Source of the DNA: JAIUNP01 sp020161975
GTDB taxonomy: Bacteria; Pseudomonadota; Alphaproteobacteria; Rhizobiales; Beijerinckiaceae
DNA length: 64,000 bases
Direction of reading: 5' to 3'
Assembly (NCBI GenBank): GCA_036745275.1
Contig: DAIOGK010000020.1
Span: forward strand, 1 to 64,000
Made by a program: the position numbers and the translations under genes
Shown: positions 34,731-43,796 of the stretch, in pieces
How positions within the stretch are numbered: position 1 is the stretch's first letter
Layout: each line of letters opens with the position of its first letter
Notes under the pieces: generated by a model
Told to the model about the DNA's origin: nothing
What the model saw: only the letters and a program-made list of their open reading frames with translations
Databases searched by the model: none

Positions 34731-35111
34731 ATGACAGACCGCATCCGCATCACCCGCATCGGCGTCTTCGCCTATCACGGCGTGCACCCCGAAGAGCAGG
34801 CACTGGGCCAGCGCTTCAACATCTCGCTCGATCTGTCGCTTGACCTTTCCGAAGCGGGCAAGACAGACGATTTCAACAAGACCGTTTGCTACTCGACACT
34901 GTGCGAGCGGGTGCAGGAGGTGGCGGTGGGCCAGAATTTCCGCACCATCGAGGGGCTCGCGGAAGCCGTTGCCGACATGGCGCTTCGCGAGAACCCGCGC
35001 CTTGAGACCGTGACCGTGACCGTGGAGAAGCCCAGCGCACCGATCCCCGCCATCATCGAGGGCATCGCCGTCGAGATCACCCGTGCCCGACGGGCCCAGG
35101 GCAAGGCATGA
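34731..35111 (+). CDS. folB: Dihydroneopterin aldolase
   Basis: A 126-residue enzyme cleaving dihydroneopterin to 6-hydroxymethyl-dihydropterin and glycolaldehyde. The family start IRITRIGVFAYHGVHPEEQALGQRF with the catalytic-pocket residues, the VCYSTLCERV segment and VTVTVEKPSAPIP are clear. It overlaps the folK start by four bases (ATGA), so translation is coupled. Confidence 0.95.
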   Translation: MTDRIRITRIGVFAYHGVHPEEQALGQRFNISLDLSLDLSEAGKTDDFNKTVCYSTLCERVQEVAVGQNFRTIEGLAEAVADMALRENPRLETVTVTVEKPSAPIPAIIEGIAVEITRARRAQGKA

Positions 35112-36490
35112 GCCGCGCATATCTCAGCCTCGGCGCCAATCTCGCCGACAAGCGCGCCGCCATCGACGAGGCCGTGCGCCGGATCGGCGCGGTGCCGGGC
35201 ATCCGCATTCTTGCGCGTTCGGAGGATTTTCGCACGCCGCCCTGGGGCAAGACGGATCAGGACTGGTTCGTGAACGCCGCCGTTTCGCTTGAAACGACGC
35301 TCCCGCCGGAAGCGCTGATGGCCGCCTGCCTCGGCATCGAGGAAGCGATGGGCCGCCAGCGCGCCGACCGCTGGGGGCCGCGCCGCATCGACATCGACAT
35401 CATCGCCTATGACAGCCTGCACCGGCAGGGCGAGCGGCTCACCCTGCCCCATCCCCATGCGCTGGAGCGCGCCTTCGTGCTGGCACCGCTCGTTGACATC
35501 GCTCCGGACCTTGCCATTGACGGCATTCGCATTGCCGATGCGCTGGCGCGGCTCGACAGAACAGGCATCGAGGTGCTGGAAGCCGCCGCCGAGCCCGATT
35601 TCAACCGCACCCTGCCCGAGGCGCCGGGCAAAATGGTTGAGATCGCGCCCCGCGTGCGCCGGCTCATCGCGCCCAATCCGGGGCCGTTCACCTTCACCGG
35701 CACCTGCACCTATATCGTCGGTGAAGGCCGGGTGGCGGTGATCGATCCGGGGCCGGACGATCCGGTCCACCTTGCCACCCTTCGCGAGGCGCTGGCGGGC
35801 GAGGACATCGCGCAGATCATCGTCACCCACACCCATCGCGACCATTCGCCGGGCGCGGCCCCGCTGAAAGCGTTGACCGGCGCACCGGTGCTCGGCTGCG
35901 GGCCGCATCGCGCGGCGCGGCCGCTTCATCCCGGTGAGACGGCGATGGAGGCCGGCGTCGACCGCGCCTATGCGCCGGACCGGATCATCGCCGATGGCGA
36001 GACCATCGAAGGTGATGGCTACAGCCTCACCGCGCTGGCGACGCCGGGCCATACCGCCAACCACCTTTGTTTTACCCTCGATGGCGGTGAAATCCTCTTT
36101 TCCGGTGACCATGTGATGGCCTGGTCAACCACGGTGGTCGCGCCACCCGATGGTTCGATGCGGGATTTCATGGCCTCGCTCGACCTTTTGAAGCAACGCC
36201 CGGAAGGCCTGTTCCTGCCCGGTCATGGCGGGCCGGTGAAAACGCCGGCGCGATTCGTGCGCGCGCTGATCCATCATCGCCGGATGCGCGAGGCGACGAT
36301 CATCGAGCGCGTGCGGTCGGGCGATGCCACCATCTCCGTGTTGGTTGGAACGGTCTATGAAAAGCTCGACCCGCGCCTGATCGGCGGGGCATCCATGTCC
36401 ATTCTCGCACATCTGGAAGATCTCGTGGCGCGCGGCATTCTGGCAGCCGATGGCCCGCCTTCGCTCACGGCCGTCTACCGGCCAGCGTAG
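35108..36490 (+). CDS. folK: FolK-metallo-beta-lactamase fusion protein
   Basis: A 460-residue open frame that joins two complete domains. Residues 1-165 are 6-hydroxymethyl-dihydropterin pyrophosphokinase: YLSLGANLADKRAAI, FVNAAVSLET, and GPRRIDIDIIAY with the two Mg-binding Asp. After a linker of about 20 residues (EAAAEPDFNRTLPEAPG), residues 185-460 are a metallo-beta-lactamase fold hydrolase: DPGPDD, the metal motif THTHRDHSPGA, PGHTANHLCF, FSGDHVM and LPGHGG. The MBL part resembles LACTB2-like proteins, usually separate. There is no stop between them; a Met at the linker end (GKMVEIAP) could allow internal initiation. Domain 1 completes the folate operon; the role of domain 2 is unknown. 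Confidence 0.85.
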   Translation: MSRAYLSLGANLADKRAAIDEAVRRIGAVPGIRILARSEDFRTPPWGKTDQDWFVNAAVSLETTLPPEALMAACLGIEEAMGRQRADRWGPRRIDIDIIAYDSLHRQGERLTLPHPHALERAFVLAPLVDIAPDLAIDGIRIADALARLDRTGIEVLEAAAEPDFNRTLPEAPGKMVEIAPRVRRLIAPNPGPFTFTGTCTYIVGEGRVAVIDPGPDDPVHLATLREALAGEDIAQIIVTHTHRDHSPGAAPLKALTGAPVLGCGPHRAARPLHPGETAMEAGVDRAYAPDRIIADGETIEGDGYSLTALATPGHTANHLCFTLDGGEILFSGDHVMAWSTTVVAPPDGSMRDFMASLDLLKQRPEGLFLPGHGGPVKTPARFVRALIHHRRMREATIIERVRSGDATISVLVGTVYEKLDPRLIGGASMSILAHLEDLVARGILAADGPPSLTAVYRPA

Positions 36491-36493
36491 ACA

Positions 36494-37264
36494 TCAGTTG
36501 CGGTCGAGCGCACGCAGCGCCTGCGTGAAGCGTCGGATGCGCGCCGCGTTCGTGCCGAGGTCATGCTTGCCGAGCCGCGACGTTGACCGGATATCCACCC
36601 GCGTTTCATTCGGTAATGCCCGGAGGCGGATGGTGATGTCATCGGTGAAACCCAGTACGGGCGTCCGGGTTATGGCGTCGATCCGCCCCGACCCGGTGCG
36701 GGCGGACGGCGGCACCTGATCAATCACGCGCCATTTCATCTCGCCAATGGCCTCCAGAACCGTTTCATAGGCTTCCTCGGGCATCATCTCGAGCAGAATT
36801 GGGCCGATATCAGGATAAGCGTCGCGCTGGCTGCCGCGGATCGTCACCGGCATTTCGTGCGGAACATAGCCGCGCCGCGCATCCAGCGCATTGCGCGAGC
36901 GCGCGAAGGTTGGCGGATCGGCCAGATCAGTGGAAATGTCATTGATGGCCGGCAGGCGGAAGGCCGTGACCACCTGCGTTGCCGGCCAGGCCAGCGTCAG
37001 CATCGAAACCAGACAAGCTACGTTGGCCGCCATCAAGCCAGTGGCACCGCTCCGCCAGATTTCGACATAGGCGAGGACCGACAGCACAAACCCCAGTCCC
37101 GAGCAAACCAGGCCAGCCCCGATCACAACCAGGCCCTGCAAGGGCGGCAGGGCACCCGTGCGCGCCAGAATGGGGCCGGCCAGCACAACCGCCAGGCCGA
37201 AAAGGGCGAGACGGCGGCTCCAGAGCGCAAGGGCGGATCGGCGTTCGGGATACTGTCGCATGGT
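36494..37264 (-). CDS. DUF1499 domain membrane protein
   Basis: A protein of about 256 residues with three N-terminal membrane segments (about residues 15-100) followed by a DUF1499 domain (ADPPTFARSR through DIRSTSRLGKHDLGTNAARIRRFTQAL). The start at 37264 (MRQYPERRSALALW) is preferred to one at 37303. The stop is three bases after the FolK-MBL stop on the other strand, so these genes converge. The function of DUF1499 is not known. Confidence 0.85.
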   Translation of the reverse strand, partial: TMRQYPERRSALALWSRRLALFGLAVVLAGPILARTGALPPLQGLVVIGAGLVCSGLGFVLSVLAYVEIWRSGATGLMAANVACLVSMLTLAWPATQVVTAFRLPAINDISTDLADPPTFARSRNALDARRGYVPHEMPVTIRGSQRDAYPDIGPILLEMMPEEAYETVLEAIGEMKWRVIDQVPPSARTGSGRIDAITRTPVLGFTDDITIRLRALPNETRVDIRSTSRLGKHDLGTNAARIRRFTQALRALDRN

Positions 37265-37397
37265 CCGGTGCAGCCAGAGGCAATGGTTCGTCTTGGCGGG
37301 CATCCACGCCCGCCGTCAAGTGCCGTCACCAGCATCTATTCGTTGCACAAAGGGTTTTTGCATTCTATCAGACCGAAAGCGAGGATGTGCTTGAAAA

Positions 37398-37856
37398 ATG
37401 CCTGAGACCCAACCGCCCAGCACGACCCGTGTCTGGTTTCGCCTGATCCGCCTTCACCAGACGCTCTACAGCGAGGTGGCCACCCGTCTGCGCGTGATTG
37501 GCCTTTCCGTCCCGCAATTCGATGTGCTCTCGACCCTGACCGAACGCGAAGGCATGTCCCAGCGGGAACTCGCCGAGCGGTTGTATGTCACAAAGGGCAA
37601 TGTTTCCGGCCTGATCGACAGGCTGGTGGATGCCGGGCTGGTTGAACGCCGCTCCATTCCCGAGGATCGCCGATCGCACGCGCTTTATCTGACGCCCGAA
37701 GGCAATACGCTGGCCCTGCGCGGCATCGAGGTGCATCAGAAGTTCATGGAAGAAACGCTGGGGCGTCTGCCCGGTGTCGACGTCATCACCCTTGACCGCA
37801 TTCTCGTCTCCTGGCGGGATGTGATGCGCGAACTCGCTTCCCAGACCAACCCGTGA
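37398..37856 (+). CDS. MarR family transcriptional regulator
   Basis: A 152-residue MarR protein: helix FRLIRLHQTLYSEVATRL, recognition part SQRELAERLYVTKGNVSGLIDRLVDAGLVERR, wing PEDRRSHALYLTPEG. It is divergent from the DUF1499 gene, 133 bases from its start. No strong palindrome is visible in that gap, so its targets are unclear. Confidence 0.9.
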   Translation: MPETQPPSTTRVWFRLIRLHQTLYSEVATRLRVIGLSVPQFDVLSTLTEREGMSQRELAERLYVTKGNVSGLIDRLVDAGLVERRSIPEDRRSHALYLTPEGNTLALRGIEVHQKFMEETLGRLPGVDVITLDRILVSWRDVMRELASQTNP

Positions 37857-37991
37857 CACCGCTGGCGGACCGCGCGATGTGGGACGCATATTCTTGTGGT
37901 CGATTTACCGGTTGGTAAGCCTGACAGCGGACACTTCGGCAAGGTTCGGCGCTTGCGTGGAGCCTTCACGACAGTCTGCTCAGGGTCTGCC

Positions 37992-38219
37992 ATGTCAAAT
38001 CCGCTTTTCAAGCTTCCGATTGCCGGCGCCGCCGCCCTGCCCCATGGGCATCTGGATGCGCGGGCGCAACTGGAGCGACTTTATCGCGAGATCGGCGTTT
38101 CCGCCGTTGCATCGGCCCTGCATGTTCCCGGCACAGCATCCTGCGAGGATTTCGACATCGTGCGGAGGGCGGCACGGGAAATCCCGCCGCAGCCGTCCCA
38201 GAGTCCAGTTGCGGCCTGA
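37992..38219 (+). CDS. Small hypothetical protein
   Basis: A 75-residue protein with a plausible ATG start (MSNPLFKLPIAGAAALPHG). It contains LDARAQLERLYREIGVSAVASALHV, a likely helical pair, and ends PQPSQSPVAA. It has no family I recognise. It lies 24 bases before the metallophosphoesterase gene, so the two may be co-transcribed. Confidence 0.55.
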   Translation: MSNPLFKLPIAGAAALPHGHLDARAQLERLYREIGVSAVASALHVPGTASCEDFDIVRRAAREIPPQPSQSPVAA

Positions 38220-38243
38220 TGCGCAATCGCGCATGAGAACGGC

Positions 38244-39152
38244 ATGATTTCGCGACGCGGCATTCTGAAGACTCTTGCCGGCGCCCTTGTGGGCGCCTTC
38301 GGTTTTGCAGGCTATGCCTTTTCCATCGAGCCCGGACATCGGCTGGTCACAACGCGCTACCGCATCCGTCCGGAGGGCTGGCCGGATGCGATGAAACTCC
38401 GGATCGCCGTCATTTCCGACCTTCACGCTTCCGAACCGCAGATGGGGATGAAGCGCATCGAAGAAGTGGTGCGCCACACCAATGCGCTGAAACCGGATCT
38501 GATTCTCCTGCTCGGGGATTACGGCGTCGGGCAGACGATCTACGCCCGCGCCGTGCCGACTGCTGATGTTGCGCGGGCGCTCTCCGGACTGTCCGCCCCG
38601 CTTGGCCGGTTCGGCATTCTCGGCAATCACGATTATTGGGGCACCAGCCTGCGTGGCTGGCCCTATACCGAGAAAAAGGTCAACGAAACCGCCCAGAAGT
38701 ATCGCGACATGCTGGCCACCGCCGGCATCCGCCTGATGGAAAACGATACCGTTCGGCTGACGCATGATGGGCAACCGTTCTGGCTGATCGGGACGGGCTC
38801 GATGATCGCGCTTCCGATCAAAGCGCGGAAGTTTCGCTCATTTGCGGATCTGCCGGGCCAGCTCGCCCGCATCACCGACGACGCACCGGCCATTCTGATG
38901 GCTCACGAACCGGACCTGTTTCCGACAGTACCAAAGCGGATCGGCCTCACGCTTTCGGGCCACACCCATGGTGGCCAGGTGCGTCTGTTCGGCTATTCGC
39001 CGATCACGCCATCCGAGTTCGGCAACCGCTATGCCTACGGTCATATCGTCGAGGACGGGCGCAATCTCGTCGTTTCCGGCGGGCTTGGCACCAGCGCCTT
39101 TCCGGTGCGCTTTGGCGTGCCGCCGGAAATTGTGCTGATCGATCTCGGCTGA
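38244..39152 (+). CDS. Calcineurin-like metallophosphoesterase, exported
   Basis: A 302-residue phosphoesterase with a twin-arginine-like N-terminus (MISRRGILKTLAGALVGAFGFAGYAF). The five metal-site blocks are present: ISDLHAS (DxH), LLGDYG, GNHDYWG, MAHEPD and SGHTHGGQV. This arrangement is like YaeI-type phosphodiesterases acting on lipid-linked or cell-wall substrates at the outer face of the membrane. The substrate is not known. Confidence 0.9.
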   Translation: MISRRGILKTLAGALVGAFGFAGYAFSIEPGHRLVTTRYRIRPEGWPDAMKLRIAVISDLHASEPQMGMKRIEEVVRHTNALKPDLILLLGDYGVGQTIYARAVPTADVARALSGLSAPLGRFGILGNHDYWGTSLRGWPYTEKKVNETAQKYRDMLATAGIRLMENDTVRLTHDGQPFWLIGTGSMIALPIKARKFRSFADLPGQLARITDDAPAILMAHEPDLFPTVPKRIGLTLSGHTHGGQVRLFGYSPITPSEFGNRYAYGHIVEDGRNLVVSGGLGTSAFPVRFGVPPEIVLIDLG

Positions 39153-39200
39153 TTGCGTCGCACAAAGACCGCTGTATCCTGAACCTCTCAGGAGTTCGCC

Positions 39201-40166
39201 ATGACGATTGACCGCCGCACCGTCCTCGCCCTCGTCGCCGCCACAGCCGCAACCCCGGCGCGCGCGGCCTTTCCAGATCGCCCCATCCGCATCGTTGTGC
39301 CCTTTGCGCCGGCAGGCGGTACGGATATCGCGGCCCGCTATGTCGCGGAAAAAATGGCCGAGCGGCTCGGTCAGCCGGTGGTCGTTGAAAACAAGCCCGG
39401 TGCCAATGGCGCGATTGCCGGCGAACTCGTCAAGAATGCCGCGCCGGATGGCTATACGCTGCTGGTGGCCACGGCTGCTGCCTTCGCGGCCGCACCGGCA
39501 TTGGGGGCCAAATTGCCCTACGACGTTGCAACCGATTTCACACCCGTGGCGATGCTGGGACTGTTTCCGCTGGTTGTTTATGCGGCACCTAACTTGCCGG
39601 TGCGCACATTGACCGATTTCCTCGATCTCGCACGGAAGGAGCCGGGCAAGCTCAATTACGCCTCGGCCGGCGTTGGCAGCACCAATCACCTCGTGTTTGA
39701 AATGATCGCGCAGAAGGCCGGCATCAAGCTGAACCATGTGCCCTACAAGGGCTCGGCGCTGGCTGCGACCGATGTGATGAGCGGTCAGGTTCAGGTGATG
39801 GTCGACAGTCTTGCCGCAAGCCTCAGCAACATCAAGGCCGGCAAGGTGACGCCGCTTGCCATCACCAATGGCGCGCGGCAACCGCAGGCACCGGATATTC
39901 CCACATTGCAGGAAAGCGGGCTGGATCTTGCCTATCCGGGCTGGGCGTCGATTGTCGCGCCCGCCAGCACCCCCACCGCCGTGGTGCAGACGCTGAACGC
40001 GGCCATTAATGCCGTGCTCTCCAGCTATGAGGGTCGAGCGCGTTTCCACCAGCTCACCATCGAGCCGGCCTCCTTCACGCCGCACGAAACGGCGACCTTC
40101 ATGGCCAAAGATCGGGCAATGCTCACCGCTCTCATCAAATCCGCCGGGATCAAGCTGGAAGAGTGA
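39201..40166 (+). CDS. Bug-family (TctC) periplasmic substrate-binding protein
   Basis: A 321-residue Bug protein with a signal peptide (MTIDRRTVLALVAATAATPARA) and a mature start FPDRPIRIVVPFAPAGGTD. The LLVATAAAFAAAPALG and HVPYKGSALAATDVMSG segments are typical. A good ribosome site CAGGAG lies before the ATG. It converges on the next Bug gene with only six bases between stop codons. No TctAB partner is in the window. Confidence 0.9.
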   Translation: MTIDRRTVLALVAATAATPARAAFPDRPIRIVVPFAPAGGTDIAARYVAEKMAERLGQPVVVENKPGANGAIAGELVKNAAPDGYTLLVATAAAFAAAPALGAKLPYDVATDFTPVAMLGLFPLVVYAAPNLPVRTLTDFLDLARKEPGKLNYASAGVGSTNHLVFEMIAQKAGIKLNHVPYKGSALAATDVMSGQVQVMVDSLAASLSNIKAGKVTPLAITNGARQPQAPDIPTLQESGLDLAYPGWASIVAPASTPTAVVQTLNAAINAVLSSYEGRARFHQLTIEPASFTPHETATFMAKDRAMLTALIKSAGIKLEE

Positions 40167-40172
40167 CGGGTT

Positions 40173-41150
40173 TCACTGTTCCGGCGTATAGCCCGAAGCG
40201 TCGATCACCGGCTTCCAGCGATCGCTGTCCGCTTTCTGCTGCTTGGCGAGCGCTTCGGCGGATGTGCCCTCGGGCATCAGCCCCATCGCGAGGAACTTTT
40301 CGCGGACATCGGGCGCCTTGGCCGCCTCAACCACCGCCTTGTTGATTTCCGCGATCACCGCAGGCGGGGTGCCGGCGGGGGCGAACATGCCATACCAGCC
40401 GACGCCTTCGAGGTTGATGCCGGCTTCCTTGAACGTCGGCACATCGGGGGTCGCAAACGAGCGCTTCGTGTCACTGGTGCCAAGAATGCGGATCTTGCCC
40501 GTCTTTGCGTGGGGCACCAGATCCGACATCGTGGTGAACACGAAAGGCACATGCCCGCCGATCAGGTCGGACATTGCCGCCGCCGAGCCGCGGTAGGTTG
40601 CGTGGGTCAGCGGCAACCCCGTCTGCTTTGCCAGCGAAACGCCCATGAAATGCGGCAGCGTGCCGGCGCCGGGCGAGCCGTAGCTGGTCTGCGACGGGTT
40701 CTTCTTCAGCCATTCGATGAACTCGCCGGGGGATTTCGCCGGGTTTGACGGATTGACGGCCAGGCCGAAATCGAACGAACCGATCAGCGAAACGGGCACG
40801 AAGTCCTTGAACGGATCGTATCCAAGGTCCTTGTAGCTGTGCTGGTAGATCGACATTGCCGCGAACGGCGAATAAAGGAGCGTCAACCCGTCGGGCTTTG
40901 CGCCCTTGACCGCCATCACGCCGATGCGCCCTGCCCCGCCGGCCTTGTTGTCGACGATGATGGTCGCCCCCAGCGACTGGCGCAGCTTGTCTGCGATCAG
41001 CCGGATCGAGGCATCCCCCGAACCGCCCGCCGCAAAGGGAAAGATGATCGTGATCGTTTTTCCCGCCAGCGATGATTGCGCCATCGCCGCGCTGCCGGTT
41101 CCCGCGAATGCTGCCGCCAACGCGACCGCGATAACATCCCTGCGCTTCAT
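40173..41150 (-). CDS. Bug-family (TctC) periplasmic substrate-binding protein
   Basis: A 325-residue Bug protein: signal peptide MKRRDVIAVALAAAFAGTGSAAMA, mature start LAGKTITIIFPFAAGGSGD, and the family LTHATYRGSAAAMSDLIGG segment. It differs clearly from the convergent neighbour, so they are not a recent duplication. It is read just after the sulfatase gene's end on the same strand side, and could bind the sulfatase substrate or product, which is inference. Confidence 0.9.
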   Translation of the reverse strand: MKRRDVIAVALAAAFAGTGSAAMAQSSLAGKTITIIFPFAAGGSGDASIRLIADKLRQSLGATIIVDNKAGGAGRIGVMAVKGAKPDGLTLLYSPFAAMSIYQHSYKDLGYDPFKDFVPVSLIGSFDFGLAVNPSNPAKSPGEFIEWLKKNPSQTSYGSPGAGTLPHFMGVSLAKQTGLPLTHATYRGSAAAMSDLIGGHVPFVFTTMSDLVPHAKTGKIRILGTSDTKRSFATPDVPTFKEAGINLEGVGWYGMFAPAGTPPAVIAEINKAVVEAAKAPDVREKFLAMGLMPEGTSAEALAKQQKADSDRWKPVIDASGYTPEQ

Positions 41151-41253
41151 CGTTTCCCCTCAGGATCTTGATATCAATCAAGAAGCGTAGCCGCTGCCTG
41201 CGCGCCGTGCAATCCACACGGGGCTGGAACGACGAAGCCAGATTGCTGTGTCC

Positions 41254-42915
41254 TCACGTTTCCGGCGGCGGTGGGAAATAGCCTTCCCACAGGTCCTGCG
41301 GAACGTCCTTCTCATCCCAGACGCCGATGAGGATGCCCTTTCGCGGCGCCTTGCCGCGCATTCCCATGATCTCGTGTTCAGAGCGCGTGGTCCGCTGGGA
41401 TTGCCTGAGCCCCCATTCATGCAGCGCGGCCAAAAGGCGTTGGCGCTCGCTCTCATAGGCGGGGTCGGCGCCGAGGTCGTGCAGTTCGTCAGGGTCGGCG
41501 GCAAGATCGAACAGGATCGGACGGAAGCCGGGAGCGTGGATCAGTTTCCAGCGCTTGTCGGCGACCATGAACAGTCGCGCTTCCATCGGCGCCCGCCCGA
41601 GGGCTCCGGCCACCGGCAGCACGGAATAATCGTATTCGCTGAAGACATGGCGGCGCCAGTGTTCCGGCTTCTGCCCATGCAGGATCGGCAGCAGCGAGCG
41701 CCCTTCCAGCCGATGCGACTGATCTTCCGGCGAGGCGTCGTAATAATCGAGGAAGGACGGCAGGAGGTCGATGGCTTCGACGAGTTCGGAACAGGTGGTG
41801 CCGCGCGTCGCATCCGCTTTTGCCGAGGGATCGACGATGATCAGCGGAATTTTCACGGACGGATCGTGGAACAGGTCCTTTTCACCCATCCAGTGATCGC
41901 CCAGATAGTCACCGTGATCGGAAGTGAAGACGATCAGCGTGTTTGCGAGTTGGCCGCGCTCTTCCAGAAAGCGCATCAGAATGCCCATCTGGTCGTCGAT
42001 CTGCTTGATCAGCCCCATGTATACGGGAATGACCTCGCGCCGCACGTCATCGCGAGAAAAGGCCTTCGGCGCTTTCAAGTCCATGAAGGCGCGCAGCACG
42101 GGATGATCCGTTAGGCGCTCGGCCTCCGTGCGGACTGCAGGCGGCACATCGTCGGGGCTGTACATGGTGTTGTAGGGCGCGGGCGCGATATAAGGCCAGT
42201 GCGGCTTGATGAGCGACAGATGCAGGCACCAGCTGCTGTTGCCGGCTTCGCGGATGAAATCCATGGCGCGGCGAACCATGTAGGGCGTTTCGCTGTCCTC
42301 CTCCTTCACGCGGGCCGCCTTGCGGGCATTGCGCATGGCCCAGCCAGAGACGACCTTGCCCTTCTCCTCGCCGGAATTGGCCCAGTCATGCCAGGGGTTG
42401 GTGCCGGCATAACCCTTTTCGTTGAGATAGCGGTTATAGCGTGGCTGCACGGGATCATAGACCCCATCCGGGCCTTCGCCGTGCAGACCGTCGTCGCGCT
42501 CGAAGGGGTCGAAGCCGCATTCGGAAACGCGCACGCCGATGATCGAGCGCGGGTCTATGCCAAGACGGCGCATTCCCTCCACATCGGCGCGCATGTGGGT
42601 CTTGCCCGCAAGCGCCGCCTGTACACCAAGCGGGCGCAGATAGTCGCCGATGGTCATCTCTCCCACCTTCAGGGGAAAACCGTTCCACGAAGCGCCATGC
42701 GACTGCACATAACGACCCGTGTAGAAACTCATGCGAGAGGCACCGCAGACCGGCGATTGCACATAGGCCCGCGTGAAGCGCACGCCACGCGCCGCCAACG
42801 CATCGATGTTGGGCGTCTTCTGAACCTTGTGACCGGCGCAGGAGAGATAGTCCCACCGCAATTGATCGCACATGATGAACAGGATGTTTTTTGCGGTCTT
42901 CGGCACGGTACGCAT
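41254..42915 (-). CDS. Sulfatase family hydrolase, CxAxR type
   Basis: A 553-residue sulfatase/phosphonate monoester hydrolase-like enzyme. The start at 42915 (MRTVPKTAKNILFIMCDQLRWD) places the metal-binding Asp near residue 17. The formylglycine motif is Cys57-Gly-Ala59-Ser-Arg61, with Ala in place of Pro, which FGE also accepts. TSDHGDYLGDHWMGEKDLFHD carries further metal and substrate residues. The overall pattern resembles phosphonate monoester hydrolases and choline sulfatases. No signal peptide is seen. It is upstream of a Bug protein on the same strand. Confidence 0.87.
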   Translation of the reverse strand: MRTVPKTAKNILFIMCDQLRWDYLSCAGHKVQKTPNIDALAARGVRFTRAYVQSPVCGASRMSFYTGRYVQSHGASWNGFPLKVGEMTIGDYLRPLGVQAALAGKTHMRADVEGMRRLGIDPRSIIGVRVSECGFDPFERDDGLHGEGPDGVYDPVQPRYNRYLNEKGYAGTNPWHDWANSGEEKGKVVSGWAMRNARKAARVKEEDSETPYMVRRAMDFIREAGNSSWCLHLSLIKPHWPYIAPAPYNTMYSPDDVPPAVRTEAERLTDHPVLRAFMDLKAPKAFSRDDVRREVIPVYMGLIKQIDDQMGILMRFLEERGQLANTLIVFTSDHGDYLGDHWMGEKDLFHDPSVKIPLIIVDPSAKADATRGTTCSELVEAIDLLPSFLDYYDASPEDQSHRLEGRSLLPILHGQKPEHWRRHVFSEYDYSVLPVAGALGRAPMEARLFMVADKRWKLIHAPGFRPILFDLAADPDELHDLGADPAYESERQRLLAALHEWGLRQSQRTTRSEHEIMGMRGKAPRKGILIGVWDEKDVPQDLWEGYFPPPPET

Positions 42916-43057
42916 TCTCCATCGGGCAGACCGGCGCAGTATCAACGATTGGCGCATTGTCTGTCATCCAGAGATTTACAGAGCCGTTTGTGGTGCGGTC
43001 AGGGCATGATCGCACCACGGACTCGCGCTTGGCCGGCATTGCCGCTAGATTTGCGTC

Positions 43058-43744
43058 ATGTCCCGCGCCGATGCCGATCCGCCTGATCTGACTGCCGAGC
43101 TGCTGCTCCGGGCCTATTCCATCGGGCTTTTTCCCATGGCTGAAAGCGCGGAAGATCCGACACTCCATTGGGTCGAACCAAGGATGCGCGGGATTTTTCC
43201 GCTCGACCGCTTTCATGTGCCGAAAAAGCTGGCGCGTCTCGTGCGGTCGGACGTTTTCGAGGTCAGGATCAATCGGGATTTCAACGGTGCGGTCGTTGCC
43301 TGTGCCGCGCCCGCAGAGGGCCGCGAAAAGACTTGGATCAATGCGACGATCCGGCGCCTCTATGCCGATCTTCACGCCATGGGTCAGGCCCATTCGGTTG
43401 AGGTTTATCGCGACGGGGTGCTCGCCGGCGGGCTCTATGGTGTTTCGCTTGGCGCGGCCTTCTTCGGCGAGAGCATGTTCCACTTTCAGCGCGATGCCTC
43501 GAAGGTGGCGCTGGTCCATCTTGTCGCGCGGCTGATTGCGGGTGGCTTCAGTCTCCTTGATGCGCAGTTCATCACGCCGCATCTGGCGCAGTTCGGCGCC
43601 ATCGAAGCGCCGCGCCGGGCCTATCAGAAGCTGCTGGCCTCGGCGATGGAACGGCGGGGTGACTTCCGCGTCTGGCCGGAAGGCGCTACGGGGGCCGATG
43701 CGCTGTCGATGATCGCGCATCATGCCCGCAGCACTTCAGAGTGA
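43058..43744 (+). CDS. aat: Leucyl/phenylalanyl-tRNA--protein transferase
   Basis: A 228-residue N-end rule enzyme that adds Leu or Phe to N-terminal Lys or Arg of proteins for ClpAP degradation. Signature segments are AYSIGLFPMAE, HWVEPRMRGIFPLDRFHVPK, TWINATIRRLYADLHAMGQAHSVEVYRDG, GGLYGVSLGAAFFGESMF and LLDAQFITPHLAQFGA. It lies beside a DUF2155 gene, the usual place in Hyphomicrobiales. Confidence 0.95.
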   Translation: MSRADADPPDLTAELLLRAYSIGLFPMAESAEDPTLHWVEPRMRGIFPLDRFHVPKKLARLVRSDVFEVRINRDFNGAVVACAAPAEGREKTWINATIRRLYADLHAMGQAHSVEVYRDGVLAGGLYGVSLGAAFFGESMFHFQRDASKVALVHLVARLIAGGFSLLDAQFITPHLAQFGAIEAPRRAYQKLLASAMERRGDFRVWPEGATGADALSMIAHHARSTSE

Positions 43745-43796
43745 GCGGGCGAACCGCCGCGCCGAAGCGTCGCAGGGGCCCATCAAGCCCGGACGA

